A stretch of 64,000 nucleotides of DNA from Roseivivax marinus (lineage in GTDB: Bacteria > Pseudomonadota > Alphaproteobacteria > Rhodobacterales > Rhodobacteraceae). How positions within the stretch are numbered: the first letter of the stretch is position 1; each line of letters opens with the position of its first letter. The position numbers and the translations under genes are program-made. This document shows positions 8,157 through 15,928 of the stretch, one piece after another. The DNA lies in NCBI RefSeq assembly GCF_900109705.1, contig NZ_FOAI01000001.1, forward strand, positions 186,001 through 250,000, in the 5' to 3' direction. Below the pieces are notes generated by a model that did no database searches, had not been told where the DNA came from, and saw nothing but the letters and a program-made list of their open reading frames with translations.

Positions 8157-9359
8157 TCAGATACGCGCCAGAACCGTGTCGAAATGCGCGCGCCAACTGG
8201 GCGGGGTGATCCCCGTCCGCTGGCCCGGCGCCCCGGTCCCCGGCGCGGCGGCTTCTGCAATGAGCCGCCTTATCGCTTTTGTCCAAAGATAGTGTTCAGA
8301 AAGTGGAGCGTAAATTGGAAAACCTGTGGCGATCTCGCGGAAGACGGGCAGGTCGCTGCACACCACCGGAACCCCCAGCGCTGCAGCTTCGAGCAGGGGC
8401 AGGCCGTAGCCCTCGGCAAGGCTCGGGAACAGAAGGCCCGCGCTTCCGGCCACCAACGCGAAAAGCGCGCCATCGTCGAGGCCATTGAGCTCGTGGATGC
8501 CGGGCGGGCCCGCGTCCAGCCGGGCGAAGGTCGCGTGGTTCTCCCACCCCCGTGCGCCGAGGATCAGGAGAGGCGGTGCGTCGGCGCCCATCTCCTCCCA
8601 GAGGTCCAAAAGGAAGGCGTGGTTCTTTCGCGGCTCGATGGTGCCCACGGTGACGAGGTAGGGCCGGTCGCTCCACGGGCCTGACGGTGCCGTACCGGGG
8701 CGCGGCGGATCGATCCCAAGATGCGCGACGACTGTGTCGGGCGGCGTGTCCAGGTGGCCGGCGATGTCGTCCGCGGTGGCTTTCGAGTTCGCGATCAGAA
8801 GGTCGGCATGGCGCTCCGCGCGGTGCAGGAGATGGGCGAAGCGGTCTGGCGTGCCGGGGCGCTGGTGGTCCGGCCAGTCGAGCGGGATGGTGTCGTGGAT
8901 CATCATCGCGATCCGGGCCTCCGCCTCGGTCAGACCGGCAAGCAGACGGTCCGACAGTGCGGTGTGGCCGACGTTCACGTAGCGCGTCCCCAAAGGAAGG
9001 TGCCGCCTCAGGAGCCGTCCGAGGCCCCCCGGCAGGACGCGGCCGACGGCGCGGCGCCGCACGGTGTCCTCGGCCCCGGCTCGGTCCGGATCGCCCCGTC
9101 GCATCAGTCTCGCGGCGAGGCCGGGCACGTCCCAGCCCGGGCCGTCCAGCCGGTCACGGATAGCCGCGACGCTCCCCGGGTCCAAGAGAAGGAACCCCGC
9201 GCCTGTGCGAACCAGTCCCCAGAGCGGGGCGTCATCGGCGCGCGAGAGATATTCGAGATAGGCGCGCTCCACCCGGTCGACACCGGTGGGGCGGCGTCCT
9301 GCGCGGCTGACCGTGCGGCTCAGGTCCAGAAGCCGCGCGGGCGGAGGCTCAGCGCGCAT
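8157..9359 (-). CDS. Glycosyltransferase family 4 (GT-B) protein
   Basis: This roughly 400-residue GT-B enzyme has a donor-binding C-terminal half with VTVGTIEPRKNHAFLL and the E-x7-E motif in PSLAEGYGLPLLEAAALGVPVV. The linker DLLIANSKATADDIAGHL is typical of mannosyl/glucosyl GT4 enzymes. I chose the ATG at 9359 because a GGGGG-rich site precedes it and it overlaps galE by only 11 bases. The longer start at 9389 lacks a ribosome site and would overlap by 41 bases. The gene belongs to the polysaccharide series from galU to the sulfotransferase; the product sugar linkage is unknown. Confidence 0.88.
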   Translation of the reverse strand: MRAEPPPARLLDLSRTVSRAGRRPTGVDRVERAYLEYLSRADDAPLWGLVRTGAGFLLLDPGSVAAIRDRLDGPGWDVPGLAARLMRRGDPDRAGAEDTVRRRAVGRVLPGGLGRLLRRHLPLGTRYVNVGHTALSDRLLAGLTEAEARIAMMIHDTIPLDWPDHQRPGTPDRFAHLLHRAERHADLLIANSKATADDIAGHLDTPPDTVVAHLGIDPPRPGTAPSGPWSDRPYLVTVGTIEPRKNHAFLLDLWEEMGADAPPLLILGARGWENHATFARLDAGPPGIHELNGLDDGALFALVAGSAGLLFPSLAEGYGLPLLEAAALGVPVVCSDLPVFREIATGFPIYAPLSEHYLWTKAIRRLIAEAAAPGTGAPGQRTGITPPSWRAHFDTVLARI

Positions 9360-10332
9360 AGCCCCCGGATCGATGCCAACGCCACGCATCCGCGATCATC
9401 GTGTCGAGGGTCGAGCGATCCGCCTTCCACCCCAGTTCCTCGGCGGCGCGGATCGACCCGGACACCAGCCGGGTCGCGTCGCCGGCGCGGCGCGGGCCGG
9501 TGTTGTGCGGCACCTCGGCGTTCGTCACCCGCCGCGAGGCATCGAGCACCTCGCGCACGGAAAAACCGCGCCCGGTGCCGAGGTTGAACACGCGGCTCTC
9601 GCCACCTTCGAGAAGACGGTCGAGTCCGCGCAGGTGGGCGTCCACCAGGTCGGAGACGTGCACGTAATCGCGGATGCAGGTGCCGTCGGGCGTGTCGTAG
9701 TCGGTGCCGTGGATGGTCAGCGCGGGGCGCTGCCCGTCAATGGCCTCCAGCATGACCGGAATCAGGTGCGTTTCGGGCTCGTGGGCCTCGCCCAGTTCGG
9801 CCTCGGGATCGGCGCCGGCCACGTTGAAGTAGCGGAAGATCACGTGCCGCATCCCGTGCGCGGCCTCGAAGTCGGTGAGCATGTCCTCGATCGCGCGCTT
9901 GGACTTGCCATAGGCATTGAGCGGATGCTGCGGCGTGGTCTCGTCGAGGACCACGTCGTCGTGCTCGCCATATGTCGCACAGGTCGACGAGAACACGAAC
10001 CGCGTGCAGCCGGCCGCGGCCGCGGCTTCCAGCAGGGTCAGCGAGCCGACGACATTGTTGCGCCAGTAGCGACCCGGGTCGGCCATCGCCTCGCCGACGA
10101 GGCTGAGCGCGGCGAAGTGCATCACCGCGTCGGGCGCGTGGTCGGCGAAGGCCCGGTCCAGCGCCGCGCGGTCCGACAGGTCGCCTTCGACCAGCGGGCC
10201 GAAGCGCACGGCCTCGCGCCAGCCGGTCGAGAGATTGTCGAATGTCACCGGAACGTGCCCCGCCCGGGCCAGCGCCTTGCAGGCATGGGCACCGATATAT
10301 CCGGCGCCCCCGGTTACAAGAATCGTCGCCAT
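9349..10332 (-). CDS. galE: UDP-glucose 4-epimerase
   Basis: This 327-residue extended short-chain dehydrogenase interconverts UDP-glucose and UDP-galactose (or the N-acetyl forms). The NAD-binding loop VTGGAGYIGAHACKAL is at the N-terminus, the catalytic Ser/Thr lie in SSTCATYGEHDD, and the catalytic Tyr-x3-Lys is in NAYGKSKRAIED. The GalE-type middle segment FRYFNVAGADPEAELGE and the C-terminal RRAGDATRLV region are conserved. The gene lies 6 bases downstream of galU, so together they supply UDP-sugars for the adjacent glycosyltransferases. Confidence 0.95.
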   Translation of the reverse strand: MATILVTGGAGYIGAHACKALARAGHVPVTFDNLSTGWREAVRFGPLVEGDLSDRAALDRAFADHAPDAVMHFAALSLVGEAMADPGRYWRNNVVGSLTLLEAAAAAGCTRFVFSSTCATYGEHDDVVLDETTPQHPLNAYGKSKRAIEDMLTDFEAAHGMRHVIFRYFNVAGADPEAELGEAHEPETHLIPVMLEAIDGQRPALTIHGTDYDTPDGTCIRDYVHVSDLVDAHLRGLDRLLEGGESRVFNLGTGRGFSVREVLDASRRVTNAEVPHNTGPRRAGDATRLVSGSIRAAEELGWKADRSTLDTMIADAWRWHRSGGYAR

Positions 10333-10338
10333 CGCCGC

Positions 10339-11232
10339 TTACCCGGCTGACGGGCGGGTGCCGCAGACCTCGTCGAGGTAGGCCTGCAGGTCATCCTTGA
10401 GGTCGTCACGCTCCAGCCCGAAGGCCACGGTCGCCTGCAGGAAGCCCGCCTTGGAGCCGCAGTCGAAGCGTCGCCCGTTGAAACGCAGGCCGTGTACGCC
10501 TTCCGAGCTTCCGATCTCCTGCGCGATGGCGTCGGTCAGCTGGATTTCCCCGCCCGCACCGTCGGAGGCGTTGTCGAGGTTGTCGAGCACCTTCGGAGAC
10601 AGGATGTAGCGGCCGATCACGGCAAGGTTCGACGGTGCGTCCTCGACCTTGGGTTTCTCGACCATGCCCTTGACCTGGACGATGCTGCCCTTGTCCTCGG
10701 CCACGTCCAGGATGCCGTAGGACGACGTCTTGTCCTGCGGCACTTCCATCGCGGCAACCATGTTGCCACCGGTCTCGGCATAGGCGTCGACCATCTGCTT
10801 GAGGCAGGGGACGTCGGCCGAGATCACGTCGTCGGGCAGCATCACGGCGAAGGGTTCGTTTCCGATCAGGCGCCGCGCGCACCACACGGCGTGGCCGAGG
10901 CCGAGCGCGCGGTGCTGACGGATGTAGGCGATCTCGCCCGAATCCATGTAGGTGGACTTCAGCGTGGCGAGAAGCTCGTCCTTGCCCTTGCTCTCCAGCT
11001 CGCGCTCGAGCGTGGGCGCGTGGTCGAAGTAGTCCTCCAGCGCGCCCTTGCCGCGCGACGTGACGAAGATGAATTCCTTGATCCCGGCGGCGCGGGCCTC
11101 GTCGATGGCGTATTGCACCAGCGGGCGGTCCACGAGGGTCATGATCTCCTTCGGCACCGACTTGGTGGCCGGCAGGAACCGCGTTCCCAGCCCCGCCACG
11201 GGGAAAATTGCCTTGGTGACCTTGTGTTGCAT
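10339..11232 (-). CDS. galU: UTP-glucose-1-phosphate uridylyltransferase
   Basis: This 297-residue nucleotidyltransferase makes UDP-glucose from UTP and glucose-1-phosphate. Signature elements are AIFPVAGLGTRFLPATK at the N-terminus, DRPLVQYAIDEA, the Mg-binding PDDVISAD segment and the VEKPKVEDAP motif. The ATG at 11232 is preceded by GAGGAGAA about 7 bases upstream, and the family starts at MQHKVTKAIFP; an upstream in-frame extension is non-homologous. It heads the galU-galE-GT4-GT2-GT14-sulfotransferase series on the minus strand, consistent with one transcription unit for glycan precursor supply and assembly. Confidence 0.96.
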   Translation of the reverse strand: MQHKVTKAIFPVAGLGTRFLPATKSVPKEIMTLVDRPLVQYAIDEARAAGIKEFIFVTSRGKGALEDYFDHAPTLERELESKGKDELLATLKSTYMDSGEIAYIRQHRALGLGHAVWCARRLIGNEPFAVMLPDDVISADVPCLKQMVDAYAETGGNMVAAMEVPQDKTSSYGILDVAEDKGSIVQVKGMVEKPKVEDAPSNLAVIGRYILSPKVLDNLDNASDGAGGEIQLTDAIAQEIGSSEGVHGLRFNGRRFDCGSKAGFLQATVAFGLERDDLKDDLQAYLDEVCGTRPSAG

Positions 11233-11342
11233 CGTGCCGTTCTCCTCGAAACCTTGTGGGCAACCTAGCCGATGCGGCGGACCATGCACCACGTCGAACT
11301 GCTGGGCCATGACGAATTCGGACCGTCATGCGTCCCGAGGGG

Positions 11343-12575
11343 TCAGCCGCGCACGAGTGGGCGGATCGGGGCCAACCGTTCGATCTCGGCCGCAACCCGT
11401 GTGGAGCGGCGCGTGATCCGGATGCGCGGCCCGGTCCGGTCGGAGCGGCCGAAGAGGCCGCCGGACTGTACCCAGACCCCGCCGGGGTCGAAGCGCATGT
11501 GGTGGGCACGGGTGCCGGGCCGCATGTGCAGAACGGTCACCACCTCGCCGGCGCGGTCGCGGCGGCGGGCAGCGTCCAGCAGGGGCGCGAGGCGACGCCC
11601 GGTCAGCAGCACTTGCGGCGCGCCGGGGCGCGTGGGGTATGAGACAAACCCCTGCGCCGGGCGGGGCAGCGGATCGAGGGGGGCGAGCGGCCGCGTGCGG
11701 CCCTGGGCGATGCCGGCCTCGAGGCCGCGCATCAGTCGGCGCATGTCGGATGGGTCGAGCGGCCCGCGCTGCAAGAGCCCGATCAGCCGCGCGCGCTGGT
11801 GCCGGCGCAGGGCGTCCAGAGCGGGACCGTGCCGATCGTCTTCGGCGTGACGCCGCAGGAAAACAGCGGTGGATGCGCCGATCTCGGTCAGGTCGCGCGG
11901 CGTGCGGTCCGGCCCGCGACGGGCGCTTTCGGCGAAACCATGATGGACCTGCGCCCGCGGCACCAACGCGGTGGCGTGACCAGCCCGGGCCAGCCGCAGG
12001 TTCAGGTCGGTCTCGTCGAGGTAGAAGCGGTAGGCCGGGTCGAAGCCGCCGAGCGCGGCCAGCACGTCGCGCCGGACCGCCATGTTGGTGCCCTCGGTCT
12101 TGATCGCGCGGCGCGGCGTGCCGTGCAGGATCACCGGGGCATCGCCGGTCAGCGCAAGCGGCGTGGCAAAGCCGGTGTCGTCCACGGTCCGCGCGCCCCA
12201 CTGTAGCGAGATGCCGTTGCGCCCCAGCACGTAGCCGCCCGCGGCATCGACCTCGGTGACGGCGAACGGGGCGACGAGGTGGCGCAGCCAGCTGGCCTCG
12301 GGCACCGCATCGTCATCGAGGAAGGCGACGACCTCGCCCGCGGCGGCGGCAATGCCGCGATTGCGTGCGGCCGATATGTTGGCGGCGTTGTATTCGAGGA
12401 TCTTCGCCGCCCGCCCTTCGGGATGCGCCCGCGCCGCCTCGGCGCCGCGGGAGCAGGCCACCACGACCACCTCGAGCGCGTTCCAGTCGAGCCGCGCCAG
12501 CGCGGTCAGCGTCACGGCCAGCGAGCGCGGCCTGCCGTGCGAGACGACGACGACGCTGACCGTGGGATCCTCCAC
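11343..12575 (-). CDS. Glycosyltransferase family 2 protein
   Basis: The protein is about 410 residues. It begins with VSVVVVSHGRPRSLAVTLTAL, has a catalytic acidic cluster in VVAFLDDDAVPEASWLRH and a later YRFYLDETDLNLRLARAGH segment, the rhamnosyltransferase-like GT2 pattern. The C-terminal 150 residues are Arg-rich and have no motif I recognise. I infer the GTG at 12575 as start because AAGGAGG (inside the 3' end of cysQ) lies about 10 bases before it and the conserved domain begins 5 residues later. The gene starts 5 bases after cysQ's stop, so the two are probably coupled. Confidence 0.85.
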   Translation of the reverse strand: MEDPTVSVVVVSHGRPRSLAVTLTALARLDWNALEVVVVACSRGAEAARAHPEGRAAKILEYNAANISAARNRGIAAAAGEVVAFLDDDAVPEASWLRHLVAPFAVTEVDAAGGYVLGRNGISLQWGARTVDDTGFATPLALTGDAPVILHGTPRRAIKTEGTNMAVRRDVLAALGGFDPAYRFYLDETDLNLRLARAGHATALVPRAQVHHGFAESARRGPDRTPRDLTEIGASTAVFLRRHAEDDRHGPALDALRRHQRARLIGLLQRGPLDPSDMRRLMRGLEAGIAQGRTRPLAPLDPLPRPAQGFVSYPTRPGAPQVLLTGRRLAPLLDAARRRDRAGEVVTVLHMRPGTRAHHMRFDPGGVWVQSGGLFGRSDRTGPRIRITRRSTRVAAEIERLAPIRPLVRG

Positions 12576-12580
12576 CCGGT

Positions 12581-13426
12581 TCAGCCCTCCTTGAGGTCCA
12601 CGCCGGGTGCGTAGGCGATGAAATAGGGATTGGCGAAGCCCGGCTTGCCGTAGGCCAGCGCGGTGTGATCGTCGAAGCGCACCACGCGCCCGCCAGCGCC
12701 GAAGAGCACGGCGTGCCCGGCGGCGGTGTCCCACTCCATCGTGCGGCCGAGGCGGGGGTAAAGGTCGGCCTCACCGGTCGCGACGAGGCAGAACTTCAGC
12801 GACGATCCTGCCGAAGTCATGTCCTTGACCGCGTAGCGGTTGATGTATTCGTCCGTCGCCTCGTCGCGGTGCGACTTCGACGCCACGATCATCAGCGCAT
12901 CGTTGTCGGGCTCGGAAACCTCGAGAGGCTTCGTTTCGCCCGGCGTGTCCTTCTCGAACGGGCCGATCTCCTCGACGCTGCGGCCGGTGGAATCGGTGTA
13001 GAAGAGCCTCCCGCGCGCCGGAGCATAGACGACGCCGCGCGTGGGCGCGCGGTCCTCGACGAATGCGATGTTCACGGTGAAATCGCCGCGCCGGTTGATG
13101 AATTCCTTGGTCCCGTCGAGCGGATCGACGATCAGGAAGGTGATCGCGTCGACATCGTGCGTGTCGGCCTGTTCTTCGGTCACGATGGGCGTATCGGGAA
13201 ACGCCTCGGCCAGACCCTGGGCAATCAGACGGTCGGCGGCCTTGTCGGCGGCGGTCACCGGGCTGTCGTCGTCCTTGGTCTCGACGTCGAGGTTCGGGCG
13301 CTCGTAGATTTCCATGATCGCGTCGCCGGCCTCGAGTGCGAGACGACGCATCACCTGGGTCAATTCGGAATAGTTCAAACTCTCGCCCTTTCGGTGGCAC
13401 ATTCGTGCGGTTTGTTGATCGGACAT
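12581..13426 (-). CDS. cysQ: 3'(2'),5'-bisphosphate nucleotidase CysQ
   Basis: This inositol-monophosphatase-family enzyme hydrolyses 3'-phosphoadenosine 5'-phosphate (PAP), the by-product of PAPS-dependent sulfation, to AMP. The Li-sensitive phosphatase motifs are present: IVTEEQ, FLIVDPLDGTKEFINR and EWDTAAGHAVL. The ATG at 13426 has AAGGGG upstream and gives 281 residues. A TTG at 13378 (LNYSELTQVMRRL) gives the more usual 265 residues, so the start is uncertain. Its place directly upstream of a GT2 gene in a locus that also holds a sulfotransferase suggests PAP recycling during glycan sulfation, besides its general sulfur-assimilation role. Confidence 0.92.
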   Translation of the reverse strand: MSDQQTARMCHRKGESLNYSELTQVMRRLALEAGDAIMEIYERPNLDVETKDDDSPVTAADKAADRLIAQGLAEAFPDTPIVTEEQADTHDVDAITFLIVDPLDGTKEFINRRGDFTVNIAFVEDRAPTRGVVYAPARGRLFYTDSTGRSVEEIGPFEKDTPGETKPLEVSEPDNDALMIVASKSHRDEATDEYINRYAVKDMTSAGSSLKFCLVATGEADLYPRLGRTMEWDTAAGHAVLFGAGGRVVRFDDHTALAYGKPGFANPYFIAYAPGVDLKEG

Positions 13427-13518
13427 CCGCCGCCCCTTATGGTGACGGTGGCACCCGGCGTCCAGCGTCGGCACCGCTCCGCCGACGCGCGGATCACCCG
13501 GAGGCGAGAGCGCGCGGC

Positions 13519-14352
13519 ATGTTCCAGACCACCCGAGACAGTCGCGGCCGCGCCGGTTCGGCGCTGGTCCTGGCGGAGGTCACGTATCACGCCGCTGTCC
13601 GTTCGGTCCGCAAGACTCACGGCAACGCGCTTCTGGCGATCGCCCTGAACATCATGCAGGCGGTGATCTTCGTCGCCGTCTTCTACTTCATGTTCGCACT
13701 TCTCGGGCTGCGCGGGGCGTCGCTGCGCGGGGATTTCCTTCTTTACATCATGTCGGGCGTGTTCCTGTTCCTGACCCACACCAAGACGCTGGGCGCGGTC
13801 GCGGGTGCAGAAGGTCCGACCAGCCCGATGATGCAGCACGCGCCGATGAACACGGCGGTGTCGATCCTCGCGGCGATGCTGTCGACGCTCTACATCCAGA
13901 CACTCAGTCTGTTCACCATCCTGTTCGTCTACGACGTGGTGCTGAATCCCGGCGTGGTGATGGAGATCATGGACCCGATCGCGGCGTTCGGGATGTTTCT
14001 GCTGGCGTGGTTCACCGGCGCGGCGCTGGGCATGGTGCTGATGGCGGCCAAGCCTTGGGCCCCGGTGCCGGTGGGCATCATCACTACGCTCTATCAGCGC
14101 GCCAACATGATCGCGTCGGGCAAGATGTTCGTCGCCAATACCCTGACGCCGCAGCTTCTGGCGATGTTCGACTGGAACCCGCTGTTCCACTGTATCGACC
14201 AGGCGCGGGGGCACATGTTCGTCAATTACTTCCCCCGCAACTCCAGCGTGGAGTACCCGATCTGGGTCGCGGTGGTGTTCCTGATGCTGGGTCTCATGGG
14301 CGAGTTCTATACCCGCAAGCACGCCTCGGCCTCGTGGGGTGCCAAGCGGTAG
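13519..14352 (+). CDS. ABC-2 type polysaccharide export permease
   Basis: The 277-residue protein has six predicted membrane helices, for example in the segments LLAIALNIMQAVIFVAVFYF, FLLYIMSGVFLFLT, LSLFTILFVYDVVL and IWVAVVFLMLGLMGEFYT. These fit the KpsM/Wzm-like ABC-2 permease family that exports capsule or O-antigen chains. The ATG at 13519 follows a GGAGGCGAG site. It is divergent from cysQ. No ATPase (KpsT/Wzt) or KpsE/KpsD partner is present nearby, so the partner must be encoded elsewhere. Which polymer it exports is inferred only from location next to the glycan locus. Confidence 0.85.
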   Translation: MFQTTRDSRGRAGSALVLAEVTYHAAVRSVRKTHGNALLAIALNIMQAVIFVAVFYFMFALLGLRGASLRGDFLLYIMSGVFLFLTHTKTLGAVAGAEGPTSPMMQHAPMNTAVSILAAMLSTLYIQTLSLFTILFVYDVVLNPGVVMEIMDPIAAFGMFLLAWFTGAALGMVLMAAKPWAPVPVGIITTLYQRANMIASGKMFVANTLTPQLLAMFDWNPLFHCIDQARGHMFVNYFPRNSSVEYPIWVAVVFLMLGLMGEFYTRKHASASWGAKR

Positions 14353-14397
14353 CGATAAGGGCTTTGGCGCGGGGCCGCCCTGTCGTATCCTCGGCGC

Positions 14398-15060
14398 ATG
14401 ATGCGTGTTCGCTTGTCTGCCGCGCTCTGCGCGATGATCGCCGCCGGTCCCGTCCTGTCGCAGGAGGAGGCCGAGGCTCCGGCCGATCCGGCCATGACCG
14501 CCTTGCCGGACGTGCCGGCATTGTTCGACGTCTCGGGCGTCGTTCCGGGCGACGTTCTCAATATTCGGACGGAACCCGATGCGAGCGCCGAGAGGATCGG
14601 CGAGTTCGCGGCCGATGCGGTGGGCGTCGAGGTGATCGAGATCGACGAGGCGACGGGCTGGGGCCGGGTGAACACAGGCGAGCGGACCGGGTGGGCCTCG
14701 CTCGATTTCCTGACCGAGGCCGAGCCCGCGCGCCTGCCGGACGTGGCGCGCTTCACTTGTTTCGGGACCGAGCCGTTCTGGACGCTCGACCTCGACGCGG
14801 GCGGCCTGTCGAACTTCTCGACGCCCGAAGCCGAGGCGCTCTACCTCACCGGACCGGTGCGGCCGGGCGAGAACCGGCCGGGGTCCTTCGGTGTCACCGG
14901 CGGAGCGGCGGACAGCACGCTCGCGCTGGCGATCACCTCGGCGCAGTGCTCGGACGGGATGTCGGACCGGCTCTTCGGGCTGACGGCGCAGCTGTTGCTG
15001 GGTGGGGGCGGGGCACGGACGCTGTCGGGGTGCTGTTCGCTGCAGGGCGCGGGCGAGTAG
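14398..15060 (+). CDS. Secreted SH3-domain protein with COG3650-like C-terminal domain
   Basis: The 220-residue protein has a signal peptide (about residues 1-21, ending PVLSQ) and an acidic linker. An SH3b-like domain follows (about 45-105, with DVLNIRTEPDASAERIGEF and GWGRVNTGERTGWAS). The C-terminal domain (about 118-215) contains FTCFGTEPFWTLDL and resembles the COG3650 family of periplasmic proteins of unknown function. Cysteines in that domain could form disulfides. The gene starts 46 bases after the export permease on the same strand. A cell-wall or envelope binding role is plausible for the SH3b domain but not demonstrated. Confidence 0.75.
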   Translation: MMRVRLSAALCAMIAAGPVLSQEEAEAPADPAMTALPDVPALFDVSGVVPGDVLNIRTEPDASAERIGEFAADAVGVEVIEIDEATGWGRVNTGERTGWASLDFLTEAEPARLPDVARFTCFGTEPFWTLDLDAGGLSNFSTPEAEALYLTGPVRPGENRPGSFGVTGGAADSTLALAITSAQCSDGMSDRLFGLTAQLLLGGGGARTLSGCCSLQGAGE

Positions 15061-15066
15061 CCCGAC

Positions 15067-15672
15067 TCAGCTCACCACGCGCAGTGTCAGGTTGATTCGC
15101 CCGCCTTTCGGCAAAAGCGTGGACGAACCGAAACGGATCCTGTCGACCCCGTGATGGCGCAGGCGCGCCGCGCCGCCCATCACCACCACGTCGCCCGAGC
15201 GCAGCCAGACCGATTCCGTCTTGCCGCCACGCTCGACGTTGCCCATGCGGAACAATCCGTCGTCCCCGAGCGAGATCGACACCACCGGCTGGTCGAAATC
15301 GGCCTCGTCGCGGTCCTGATGAAGCCCCATGCGCGCGCCCTCGCCGTACCAGTTGATGAGGCAGCACTCGGGCGGCCGTGCATCCGGCACCACCGCGTCC
15401 CAGACCGCGCGGACGCTGTCGGGGATCGGGGGCCACGGCTGCCCGTCGGGATGCGTCTCGGAATAGCGGTAGCCCTTGCGGTCGGTGATCCAGCCGAACC
15501 GACCGGCCGCCGACATCCGCACCGACATCGGCCGCCCGCGCGGCGTCACCGGCTGGACCAGCGGCGCGACCTCGAGGGCGGCGCGCAGATCGGCCACCAT
15601 CGACTCCTGGGCAGAGCGGTCGAGAAAGCCGTGGAAGAGTGAGAAGTCGCGGATCGAAAGCGGTGCGGTCAT
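15067..15672 (-). CDS. alkB: Alpha-ketoglutarate-dependent DNA dealkylase AlkB
   Basis: This 201-residue Fe(II)/2-oxoglutarate dioxygenase repairs alkylated DNA bases by oxidative demethylation. Iron ligands are visible as His and Asp in MGLHQDRDEADF and a distal His in RLRHHGVDRI; the 2-oxoglutarate Arg lies in GRINLTLRVV. The substrate-binding segments WITDRKGYRYSETHPDGQPWPP and CCLINWYGEGA match the AlkB family. I start at the ATG at 15672 where homology begins; the open frame runs far upstream without homology. The gene is divergent from dnaK, and the 256 bases between them hold the dnaK promoter. Confidence 0.93.
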   Translation of the reverse strand: MTAPLSIRDFSLFHGFLDRSAQESMVADLRAALEVAPLVQPVTPRGRPMSVRMSAAGRFGWITDRKGYRYSETHPDGQPWPPIPDSVRAVWDAVVPDARPPECCLINWYGEGARMGLHQDRDEADFDQPVVSISLGDDGLFRMGNVERGGKTESVWLRSGDVVVMGGAARLRHHGVDRIRFGSSTLLPKGGRINLTLRVVS

Positions 15673-15773
15673 TGCGCCATGCTCGCCCGGCGTCACGGGG
15701 ATGCAACCCCCGGAGCCCATGAAATCGACCCGAAAAATGCCCCGGAAATTGCCGGACCGGCCGGTTCCGTCTT

Positions 15774-15805
15774 CTTGCAGGTAAATTTCCCGCTCCTTAT
15801 ATACC
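15774..15805 (+). promoter_or_regulatory. Sigma-32 (RpoH) type promoter for dnaK
   Basis: CTTG at 15774-15777 and CTTATAT at 15796-15802 are separated by 18 bases. This matches the alphaproteobacterial heat-shock consensus CTTG-N17/18-CYTATNT well. It sits about 125 bases upstream of the dnaK start codon, which leaves a GC-rich leader able to form several hairpins. Identification is by eye against the known consensus. Confidence 0.6.
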
Positions 15806-15928
15806 GATCGAACGCGGCGCAGGGGCCGTTCCCTCAGCCGCATCTTCACCCCAGACCGGGGCTTGGATGCCGTTTCGGGTCCGGCGCCTCGGGGAATCGC
15901 CTTGAAGACAAGAAGGGATCGAAAGCAC

